DNA of 64,000 bases from Streptomyces neyagawaensis. GTDB lineage: Bacteria; Actinomycetota; Actinomycetes; Streptomycetales; Streptomycetaceae. How positions within the stretch are numbered: the first letter of the stretch is position 1; each line of letters starts with the position of its first letter. Below are positions 26,595-33,472 of this stretch, one piece after another. The translations under genes and the position numbers were made by a program. The stretch covers positions 62,001 to 126,000 of the forward strand of contig NZ_JAMGBG010000027.1 in the NCBI RefSeq assembly GCF_023516595.1, written 5' to 3'. The notes under the pieces are model-generated. The model had not been told where the DNA came from. It saw only the letters and a program-made list of their open reading frames with translations, and made no database searches.

Positions 26595-28034
26595 ATGGAG
26601 GATTCGTGGGTCAATTCCGCGGAGCGGATCGGTGCCGATCTGCATCTGGAGCTGTCAGCCGCCGGGGGCCGACGCGCCGCCCTCATCCGGGCCCTGCGGG
26701 ACGCGGTGCGCGGCGGTCGGCTGGCGCCCGGCACCCGGCTGCCGCCGTACCGCTCGCTCGCGGCGGATCTCGGGGTCGCGCGGAACACGGTCGCCGACGC
26801 GTACGCGGAGCTCGTCGCCGAGGGGTGGCTGACGGCGCGGCAGGGCTCGGGCACCCGGGTCGCGGAGCGGGCGGCGCCGCTGGACGCGTCCGCGCGCGTC
26901 CCGAAGAAGGCGTCGGCACGCGCGCGTGGGCCACGGCACGATCTGCGGCAGGGCACGCCGGACGCGTCGTCGTTCCCGCGGGCGGCCTGGGGGGCGTCGT
27001 ACCGCAGGGCGCTGGCGCAGGCGCCCAACGACGCGTTCGGGCCCGGTGATCCGGCGGGCCGTATCGAGCTGCGCGAGGCGCTCGCCGAGTATCTGGCACG
27101 CGCGCGTGGGGTGCGCACCGAGCCCTCACGCATCGTGATCTGTTCGGGCTTCGCGCACGCCCTGCGGCTGCTCTTCCACAGTGACGTCAGCGGCGCGGGT
27201 CACGGGCGGGTGCTGCGGGGCCCGCTGGCCGTCGAGTCGTACGGCCTCGGGTTCCACCGAGAACTGCTGGCCGCGGCGTCCGTACGGACCATTCCGCTGC
27301 CGCTGGACGAGGACGGGGCGCGGGTCGACGGACTGGACCGGGAGCGGGCCGTGCTGCTCACGCCCGCGCACCAGTTCCCGACCGGCGGGACGCTGCATCC
27401 GTCCCGCAGGGCCGCCGTCGTCGACTGGGCACGCGCCCGGGGCGGGTTGGTGCTGGAGGACGACTACGACGGGGAGTTCCGCTACGACCGCAAGCCCGTC
27501 GGCGCCGTACAGGGGCTGGATCCCGAGCGGGTCGTGCACATCGGTTCGGTCAGCAAGAGCCTGTCGCCGGCGCTGCGGCTGGGCTGGATGGTGCTGCCGG
27601 GGCGGTACGTCGACGCCGCACTGGAGGCGAAGGGCGAGCGGGAGGCGTGGGCGAGCGTGCCGGACCAGCTGGCGCTGGCGGACTTCATCGTCTCGGGGTC
27701 GTACGACCGTCATGTGCGGCGCATGCGGCAGCGGTACCGGGCGCGGCGGGACCGGCTGGTGGCCGCCCTCGCCGCGCAGGCGCCGCACATCGAGGTCACC
27801 GGGATCGCGGCCGGGCTGCACGCGGTGCTGCGGCTGCCGCCGGGCACCGAGCGGTCCGCGGTGCGGGCGGCGACCTGGCAGGGCATCGCGCTCGACGGGC
27901 TGGCCGAGTTCCGGCACCCGCGGGCGGTCGGCAGGGACGCGCCGGACGGCCTGGTCGTGGGGTACGCGACGCCCCCGGAGCACGCGTACGCGGCGGCGGT
28001 GGAGGCGCTGTGCGAGGTGCTGCCGCCGGGGTGA
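26595..28034 (+). CDS. MocR/PdxR-type GntR regulator with aminotransferase-like domain
   Basis: An N-terminal GntR winged helix (about residues 20-90: LPPYRSLAADLGVARNTVADAYAELVAEGWL) fused to a fold-type I aminotransferase-like domain. The PLP lysine is in IGSVSKSLSPALRLGW and the Asp contact in LEDDYDGEFRYDR. Such proteins bind PLP as a signal and regulate vitamin B6, GABA or other amine-related genes; enzymatic activity is usually absent. The neighbour transcribed in the opposite direction is an AhpD-like protein. Its stop overlaps the GTG of the downstream PEP-synthase-like fragment (GTGA). Confidence 0.93.
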   Translation: MEDSWVNSAERIGADLHLELSAAGGRRAALIRALRDAVRGGRLAPGTRLPPYRSLAADLGVARNTVADAYAELVAEGWLTARQGSGTRVAERAAPLDASARVPKKASARARGPRHDLRQGTPDASSFPRAAWGASYRRALAQAPNDAFGPGDPAGRIELREALAEYLARARGVRTEPSRIVICSGFAHALRLLFHSDVSGAGHGRVLRGPLAVESYGLGFHRELLAAASVRTIPLPLDEDGARVDGLDRERAVLLTPAHQFPTGGTLHPSRRAAVVDWARARGGLVLEDDYDGEFRYDRKPVGAVQGLDPERVVHIGSVSKSLSPALRLGWMVLPGRYVDAALEAKGEREAWASVPDQLALADFIVSGSYDRHVRRMRQRYRARRDRLVAALAAQAPHIEVTGIAAGLHAVLRLPPGTERSAVRAATWQGIALDGLAEFRHPRAVGRDAPDGLVVGYATPPEHAYAAAVEALCEVLPPG

Positions 28035-28419
28035 ACGCTCCGGCCGCGCGCGTCGGCGCCCAGCCCCTGTCATTCGTCTCCCTGACCCAGCCGACGGCCC
28101 CGCTGCGCCCGCTCACCGGCTCCGAAGCGGCCCCTCTCGCACGAGCGGCCCGCGCGGGGCTTCCGGTGCTGCCCGGCTTCGTGCTCCCGCCCGGCTTCGA
28201 GGTGTCAGCGGGGCCGTCGGCCCACCACGACCCCCGGCCCGCCCACGAGGACATCGGTGCCTCCCACGCCGAGGACAGCATCGCCTCCGTCGCCGTCGCG
28301 CAGGCGTGGGTGGAGCTGTCCCGGCGTGGTACGCGTCCTCTCGTCGTCCGGTCGTCCTCGCCGCAGGAGGACACGGAGGAGTCGTCCCTGGCGGGCCGGG
28401 TCGACTCGGTGCTCGATCC
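28031..28419 (+). pseudogene. Truncated N-terminus of a PEP-synthase/PPDK-like enzyme
   Basis: From a GTG overlapping the MocR stop, the frame encodes ~125 residues matching the N-terminal PEP/pyruvate-binding (ATP-grasp) domain. It includes GLPVLPGFVLP and RPLVVRSSSPQEDTEESSLAGRVDSVLD, the phosphate-binding start of PEP synthase and PPDK. Similarity stops abruptly at about 28419. The same frame then runs into Pro/Arg-rich shadow sequence, while another frame picks up a phosphatase. The ATP-grasp remainder, the phosphohistidine domain and the PEP barrel are missing. I read this as a deletion that removed most of the gene. Confidence 0.75.
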
Positions 28420-29075
28420 GCCTCCTCCTCCCCGCGCACATCGTCGTCGGCGTCCTGCTCGGCTACTTCGTCCTGTGGGCCGCCGGCACGCTCGGGATCC
28501 TGGCCATGTCGTACGTCGCGCGCGAGTCGACCGCGCCGCCCGCCGGTACCCGTGCCGTGCAGGGCATCCACAACTTCCAGCCCGTCGGCAAGGCCGGCAA
28601 GCTGTGGCGAGGGGCGGCCCCCTCCCCCGCCGGCTACCGGGCGCTCTCCGACCTCGGCTTCGCCACGGTCGTCGACCTGCGGGCCGAGAACCTGTCCGCG
28701 GCACAGCTCGCCGAGCCGCGCGAGGCGGGGCTGGACGTCGTACGCCTGCCGGTGCGGGACGGGCAGACGCCGAGCCCGGAGCAGGTGCAGCGGCTGCTCG
28801 ACACCGTGTCCCGGAGCTCCCGGCCGGTGTTCGTGCACTGCGGCGCCGGCGTCGGCCGTACGGGGACGATGGCGGCGGCGTACCTCGTCAAGACCGGGCA
28901 GGAGGGCGCCAAGGGCGCGGTCTGGCGCAACCTCTCGGTCGGGCCGCCGTCGATCGAGCAGATCTACTACGGGCTGAACCTGGAGCGGGAGCGGGCGACC
29001 GAGAAGCCGCCGCTGTCGGTGGTCACCCTCAGCCGACTCGTGGACGCGCCGCGCCGTATCTGGTCGTACCTGTAA
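28257..29075 (+). CDS. Membrane-anchored dual-specificity/tyrosine phosphatase, 5' end altered
   Basis: A Cys-based phosphatase: P-loop VHCGAGVGRTGTM with the catalytic Cys and Arg, and an upstream acid-loop region near LPVRDGQTPSP. An N-terminal TM segment (HIVVGVLLGYFVLWAAGTLGIL) precedes an extracytoplasmic or linker region with GIHNFQPVGKAGKLWRG. The recognisable protein begins near 28415, exactly where the PEP-synthase fragment ends and in another frame, with no normal start codon there. The GTG at 28257, six bases after GAGG, could drive translation through ~50 non-homologous residues, and ATG 28506 would lose the TM. The native start was probably lost in the same deletion. Confidence 0.75.
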   Translation: MPPTPRTASPPSPSRRRGWSCPGVVRVLSSSGRPRRRRTRRSRPWRAGSTRCSIRLLLPAHIVVGVLLGYFVLWAAGTLGILAMSYVARESTAPPAGTRAVQGIHNFQPVGKAGKLWRGAAPSPAGYRALSDLGFATVVDLRAENLSAAQLAEPREAGLDVVRLPVRDGQTPSPEQVQRLLDTVSRSSRPVFVHCGAGVGRTGTMAAAYLVKTGQEGAKGAVWRNLSVGPPSIEQIYYGLNLERERATEKPPLSVVTLSRLVDAPRRIWSYL

Positions 29076-29130
29076 GCCCCCGCTGGCCCCCGCAGCTGCG
29101 GCCCTGCCCGCAGGGCCATGGGGTCATGGG

Positions 29131-29179
29131 GTCATGTGCAAGGGGCGGTCGCAGTGAGCGACCGCCCCTTGCACATGAC
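29131..29179. terminator. Very strong bidirectional terminator
   Basis: A perfect 22-bp inverted repeat (arms 29131-29152 and 29158-29179, loop AGTGA) sits between the convergent phosphatase and methyltransferase genes. It is the strongest hairpin outside the repeat arrays. Confidence 0.9.
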
Positions 29180-29225
29180 CCGCGTTACGCATGCCTGCGC
29201 GCCCGTCTCAGGCCGCGCGCCCGTC

Positions 29226-30041
29226 TCAGACCTTGCGTGCCACCGCCCCGTACCCGGGAATGACTCCGTCGTCCTGGCCGGGTACCGGCTCGCCCAGCTC
29301 GGGGTGCCACTGGTGCGGGACCTCGACGCCGGGGTCGACCAGGTCGAAGCCGTCGAAGAAGCGGGTGAACTCCTCTCGGGAGCGCAGGGCCAGGGTGACG
29401 CCCGCGGCCTTGAGCTTCTCCGTGGCCGCCTTCGACTCCTCCGGGGTGAAGTCGCCGGTCGCGTGCGTGACGACCAGGTAGCTGCCGGAGGGCAGCTCGG
29501 CCGTCAGCCGCCGGACCAGGTCGTGCGCGCCGTCCTCGTCGGAGACGAAGTGCAGCAGCGCGATCAGGGAGAGCGCGACGGGCCGGCCGAAGTCCAGCAC
29601 CTTCCTGGCGCCCTCCATGACGGCGTCCGGGTCCCGCACATCGGCCTGGAGGTACTCGGTCCGCCCCTCCGGGGTACCGCGCAGCAGCGCCGCCGCGTGC
29701 GCCAGCACGATGGGGTCGTTGTCGCAGTAGACGACGCTCGCGTCGGGGGCGACCTCCTGGGCGATCTGGTGGAGGTTCGGCTCCGTGGGGATCCCGGTGC
29801 CGATGTCGAGGAACTGCCGTACCCCGTTCCGGGCCAGCCACCGGGTGGACCGGTGCATGAAGGCGCGGTTGACGCGTGCCATCACCGGCACGCGAGGGTC
29901 GAGGGCCAGCATCTGCCGGCCCATCGCCTCGTCCACCGGGTAGTTGTCCTTGCCTCCGAGGTACCAGTCGTACATCCGCGCGGGGTGGGGTCTACTCGTG
30001 TCGATCTCGACGGGGGGCCGCCCGCTCATGACGAACTCCAT
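29226..30041 (-). CDS. SAM-dependent methyltransferase, actinobacterial DUF574 (SCO) family
   Basis: The N-terminal signature PHPARMYDWYLGGKDNYPVDE identifies the DUF574-type methyltransferase family that is strongly expanded in Streptomyces. Motif I is QFLDIGTGIPTEPNLH, followed by VVYCDNDPIVLAHA and, later, SLIALLHFVSDEDGAHDLV. Targets are unknown. The family often lies near XRE/DUF397 genes, as here. ATG 30041 or 30029 may start it. Its leader is AT-rich compared with the surroundings. Confidence 0.92.
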   Translation of the reverse strand: MEFVMSGRPPVEIDTSRPHPARMYDWYLGGKDNYPVDEAMGRQMLALDPRVPVMARVNRAFMHRSTRWLARNGVRQFLDIGTGIPTEPNLHQIAQEVAPDASVVYCDNDPIVLAHAAALLRGTPEGRTEYLQADVRDPDAVMEGARKVLDFGRPVALSLIALLHFVSDEDGAHDLVRRLTAELPSGSYLVVTHATGDFTPEESKAATEKLKAAGVTLALRSREEFTRFFDGFDLVDPGVEVPHQWHPELGEPVPGQDDGVIPGYGAVARKV

Positions 30042-30118
30042 AAGGTTCCGCAGCAGTCAATGATCAATTCAGGGCCAACATAGGGGGATCGGCTGAACAA
30101 CAGGGAGTACGCAACAAG

Positions 30119-30415
30119 TCAGGAGAGCAGGAAGTCGGCCACCCCCGCCTTGGCCCCCTCGATGAAGGCGTTCATCTCGTCGGGCGTGTAGATGAGGGCC
30201 GGCCCGTCGGGGTCGGTGGACTGCCGGACGGCGATACGGCCGTCGGCGAGCTTCATCGCCTCCAGGCAGTTGCCGCCGTTGCCGCCGCTCCAGGGCTTGT
30301 GCCAGCCTTCGCTGCCCAGCTCCCGGGCGGGCATTCCGTTGTAGACGCGGATGTGCGACTGCGAGTGCGTGCGCGACTGCGGCTTGATGCGATCCATTTC
30401 CTTGATGCGATCCAT
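30119..30415 (-). CDS. DUF397 small protein
   Basis: A small protein with the DUF397 core: WHKPWSGGNGGNCLEAMKLADGRIAVRQSTDP and the C-terminal FIEGAKAGVADF helix. In Streptomyces these are encoded beside WhiJ-like XRE regulators and are thought to bind or antagonise them. It starts ten bases after the XRE stop and is probably co-transcribed. The first codons contain an 18-bp tandem duplication (MDRIKEMDRIK), so the start is uncertain between ATG 30415 and 30397. The core is intact. Confidence 0.9.
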   Translation of the reverse strand: MDRIKEMDRIKPQSRTHSQSHIRVYNGMPARELGSEGWHKPWSGGNGGNCLEAMKLADGRIAVRQSTDPDGPALIYTPDEMNAFIEGAKAGVADFLLS

Positions 30416-30425
30416 TTCGGTGTCT

Positions 30426-31286
30426 TCAGAGCTCCTTGCGGAGATCCCGGAGGATCTCCTTAGTGCGTTGTGCCGTGGCGGCCTGCGCCGCCATGCGGTC
30501 CATGACCTCGAGGTGGGTCGCCACCTCGGAGCGGTCGTCCAGGTAGACGGCGCCGGTCAGGTACTCGCTGTAGACCATGTCCGGGAGTTCCGGCATGGTG
30601 AAACGGAACAGGACGAACGGCCCGTACGTGCCGGGATGGGGTCCTGTGTCGAAGGTGGTGACCTGCACCGTCACATGGGGCAGCTCCGTGACCTCCAGCA
30701 GTCGGTCGAGTTGGGCGCGCATGACGTCGGGTCCGCCGACGGGGCGGCGCAGTGCGGTCTCGTCCATGACGAACCAGAGCCGCGGGGCGTCCTTACGAGT
30801 GAGCAGCTCCTGCCGCTGCATGCGCAGGGCCACATGTCGTTCGATGTCGTCGGGCCTGGTCTGGCCGATGGCGCCCGAGACCATCACCGCGCGCGCGTAG
30901 CCCTCGGTCTGCAGCAGGCCGGGGATGAAGTGCGGGTCGTAGCTGCGGATGAGGCCGGCCGCGCCCTCCAGGCTGACGTACATGGAGAACCAGTTCGGCA
31001 GGATGTCATGGAACCGCTGCCACCAGCCGGGCTTGTTGGCCTCCTCCGCGAGGCGGACGAAGGTCTCCGCCTCCTCGTCGCCGACGCCGTACGCCTTCAG
31101 CAGGAGCTGGAGGTAGGGGATCTTGAGGGCGACCTCGGCGGTCTCCATACGGCGGACCGTGGCCGGCGCGACATGCAGGATGCGCGCGGCGTCCTCCCGC
31201 CGGATGCCCGCGCGCTCACGCAGATCCAGCAGACGCCGGCCGAGCACCACCTGGCCGACCGTCGGCGCGGACCGCGGCTCGCTCAT
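30426..31286 (-). CDS. WhiJ-like XRE helix-turn-helix regulator (DUF5753)
   Basis: An N-terminal XRE helix-turn-helix (about residues 10-70: RERAGIRREDAARILHVAPATVRRMETAE) is followed by the C-terminal DUF5753 domain, with YDPHFIPGLLQTEGYARAVM and ELLTRKDAPRLWFVMDE. This combination with a DUF397 gene and a nearby RsbW-like ATPase is the recurring whiJ-type cluster, implicated in development and antibiotic control. ATG 31286 follows GGAG at 8 bases and gives 286 residues. Inverted repeats in the divergent intergenic region (31290-31560) are candidate operators. Confidence 0.93.
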   Translation of the reverse strand: MSEPRSAPTVGQVVLGRRLLDLRERAGIRREDAARILHVAPATVRRMETAEVALKIPYLQLLLKAYGVGDEEAETFVRLAEEANKPGWWQRFHDILPNWFSMYVSLEGAAGLIRSYDPHFIPGLLQTEGYARAVMVSGAIGQTRPDDIERHVALRMQRQELLTRKDAPRLWFVMDETALRRPVGGPDVMRAQLDRLLEVTELPHVTVQVTTFDTGPHPGTYGPFVLFRFTMPELPDMVYSEYLTGAVYLDDRSEVATHLEVMDRMAAQAATAQRTKEILRDLRKEL

Positions 31287-31566
31287 CTCGCAACTCCATC
31301 CGACCGTGAAAAAGCCCGACACGAACCCCGTACACCTGGTCCCCACAGCCCGGCGGCGCCATACGGAAGTCCGCAGCTCACATCCGTTTCCGCATACATA
31401 CGGACACTGTGCGTACATGTGAGCGTTGTGCGAGGGATTTCCAACTGGCGCCGCTACACGTGCTGTTGCGTGCAGTGTGCCATGACCGTTCAGAGAGTCA
31501 TACGGCACTCTGCAATTTTCAGAGTGACACTTGCCAAGTGTTCATGGCGCGGCGATAGTGGCAAGC
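31287..31566. promoter_or_regulatory. Divergent regulatory region with inverted repeats
   Basis: The region separates the XRE gene from the ATPase gene and is less GC-rich than its neighbours. It holds repeated ATACGGA/TCCGTAT-like words around 31357-31407. It also holds two back-to-back inverted repeats: CACTCTG...CAGAGTG (31506-31526) and ACACTT...AAGTGT (31527-31541). The latter pair ends 25 bases before the ATPase GTG. These are plausible binding sites for the XRE protein. Confidence 0.5.
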
Positions 31567-32247
31567 GTGATTCCGCCCCCTGCGCCGTTAGGAACAGACG
31601 CCGCCGGTGACCGCCTCGGTCCTGGTCCGGCCGCCGGGGCGCGCCCCGATACCACCGCCGACCGCCGGTTTCGCTTCGAGCTGGCCGCGCACCCGGGTGC
31701 CGTGGCACAGGCCCGGCGCGTGACACGTACCCAGCTCACCGGCTGGGCCCTGTGCGAGGACACCTGCGACACGGCGGCCCTGGTCGTGTCCGAGCTGGTG
31801 ACCAACGCGATCGTGCACACCGCGAGCGCCCAGATCGTCTGCGAGCTGCAGGACGGCGACGACCTGGTGCGGATAGCGGTACGCGACGAGGGCTGCGCTC
31901 CCGGCGAGCCGCATCCCTCGCCGCAGCGGCCCGAGGAGGAACACGGCCGGGGACTGCTGCTCATAGAGTCCCTCTGCCGTTCCTGGGGCGCCCAGCCCGC
32001 CGGCCTGGGCCTGCTGGTCTGGGCCGATGTCCCCCGTGGCGTGCTGGACGCGGCCACCGCGGCCCGCTCCGACCTGGGCTGGGGCGCGAAGAAGCCGCCG
32101 AACGACGACCGCGGCGGCGAGGCGGACGCCGGCCACCGCGGGGAGCCGCGGATCGAGGACCGTTCAATGCCCGATCGGGGCAGTGCGATGCCCGAACGGG
32201 GCAGGACGGGGGCCGAACGGGGCAGGACGGGGGCCGAATGGGTGTGA
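31567..32247 (+). CDS. RsbW-like ATP-binding (anti-sigma-type) protein
   Basis: A GHKL/HATPase_c_2 ATPase of the anti-sigma kinase type. The N-box is ALVVSELVTNAIVHT and the G1/G2 region is AVRDEGCAPGEP with HGRGLLLIESL. Alone among Streptomyces whiJ-type loci, such proteins are thought to regulate sigma factors or partner regulators. The N-terminal ~35 residues and the C-terminal tail are low-complexity; the tail contains near-tandem copies of an ERGRTGA-like unit. GTG 31567 is the likely start. The next gene overlaps its end. Confidence 0.88.
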   Translation: MIPPPAPLGTDAAGDRLGPGPAAGARPDTTADRRFRFELAAHPGAVAQARRVTRTQLTGWALCEDTCDTAALVVSELVTNAIVHTASAQIVCELQDGDDLVRIAVRDEGCAPGEPHPSPQRPEEEHGRGLLLIESLCRSWGAQPAGLGLLVWADVPRGVLDAATAARSDLGWGAKKPPNDDRGGEADAGHRGEPRIEDRSMPDRGSAMPERGRTGAERGRTGAEWV

Positions 32248-32702
32248 GCGCGTCGATCGGCCCCACCGGTGCCGCCGGTGGGGGCAGAGTGGCCCGCGTG
32301 GTGAGCCTCGACACCCTGACCCGCCTGCGCCGCGCCCAGCGGCCCGTCGCGACGCCCCGCCCCATCCCGTTGCCCGAGGGCATGACCACACCCATGGGCT
32401 GCGACGCCGTCGCCGTCCCGGCGGACATCGGCCCGTTGGTACTGCCCCGGCTGCCCCGCGTCGGCTGCGTCTACGCCGACCGGGAGCACTGGTGGTGGCT
32501 CGTTCCGGCCGACTCCGACTATGCGCTGGAGTGGCCGGAGCCGGCGCGGTACACCACCGGAGCGTTGGTCTCCGACGGTTCGGCCGCGCTGATCCACCGG
32601 CCGGAGGGGACGATTCCCTATACACCGCCGATACCTCTGTACCTGGCGGTGTGCCGGGTGACGGGGACTACGCCGGCGTGGTCGCGGACCATGACGGCTT
32701 GA
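32238..32702 (+). CDS. Hypothetical protein following the anti-sigma-like ATPase
   Basis: A 154-residue protein whose start overlaps the ATPase stop by ten bases (ATG 32238), or by GTGA if GTG 32244 is used, so the two are translationally coupled. I do not recognise a named domain. It has an Arg-rich N-terminus, a distinctive aromatic block (CVYADREHWWWLVPADSDYALEW) and a C-terminal IPYTPPIPLYLAVCRVTG. The composition is that of a soluble protein. Its coupling suggests it works with the ATPase or regulator. Confidence 0.7.
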   Translation: MGVSASIGPTGAAGGGRVARVVSLDTLTRLRRAQRPVATPRPIPLPEGMTTPMGCDAVAVPADIGPLVLPRLPRVGCVYADREHWWWLVPADSDYALEWPEPARYTTGALVSDGSAALIHRPEGTIPYTPPIPLYLAVCRVTGTTPAWSRTMTA

Positions 32703-32914
32703 GGGATTAGAGGCTGCGGGGGTTCGCCTTTTGCCCGCGGCTGCGCCTGTTGTGCGCCGAGTGCGCCTTCCGGGTGGGGTGTGTCGGCTCGTGGGCGGGT
32801 GCGGGTGGGGTGGGGCTGGTCGCGCAGTTCCCCGCGCCCCTGGAGGGCCTTCGGCCCTCCTCGGGGTCGCCAGGCCCTTCCCGCCGAGCCGCCGAATCCC
32901 TCACAGCCCGCCCA

Positions 32915-33310
32915 CTCCTCTCGCGGTCCGCCGAACCCCCTCGCGTACCGCCGGGTTCTCGTGGCCCGCCGAGCCCTCTTGCGGTCCGTCGGGTCCTCTC
33001 GTGGCCCGCCGAGCCCGAATCACGGCCCGCCAAGCAGTCTCGCGTTCCAGCGAGCCCTCTCGCGTTCCGCTGCAATTCCTTTCTCACAGCCCGCAGCGTC
33101 CTCTCGCGGCCCGCCGAGCCCGAATCACGGCCCGCCAAGCAGTCTCGCGCTCCGGCCAGTCCTCTTGCGTTCCGCTGCGCGTCCCCTCTCACCGGCCGCC
33201 GAGGCCTCTCACGGCCCGCCGAGCCCTCTCGTGTTCCGGCGAGTCATCTCGCGTTCCGGCGCGAGTGCCCTCTCATGGCCCGCCGGGGCCTCTCATGGTT
33301 CACCCGGGGC
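32915..33310. repeat. Array of ~19 degenerate 20-bp tandem repeats
   Basis: Successive units of 20-22 bp with consensus CCTCTCGCGGCCCGCCGAGC run from about 32915 to 33310. A five-unit block is itself duplicated: the segment containing GAATCACGGCCCGCCAAGC occurs at about 33016 and again 105 bp later. The period is not a multiple of three, so no conserved peptide repeat results, even though all frames are open. The flanks (32703-32914 and 33311-33472) hold no recognisable gene. Confidence 0.9.
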
Positions 33311-33472
33311 CCCTCCCGAGCCGTAGTTTCCGAGTTTCTGGCGGCGCGCGTTCTTCTGGCTTTGAGCGCCCTGCGTGCTCCGGAGGGACAGGGAGGTGCT
33401 CCCGTGCGCCCTGGTTCGGGGCGGGGCTGGGGGTCATAGTGGCCGTCGGCGACGACTCCGGGGAGGGCGCGG

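Noticed and set aside
32707..33192. A repeat protein on the minus strand within the 20-bp array
   Set aside because: The DNA period is 20-22 bp, not a multiple of three, and all frames stay open only because the repeats lack stop codons. Peptide similarity between units is not maintained.
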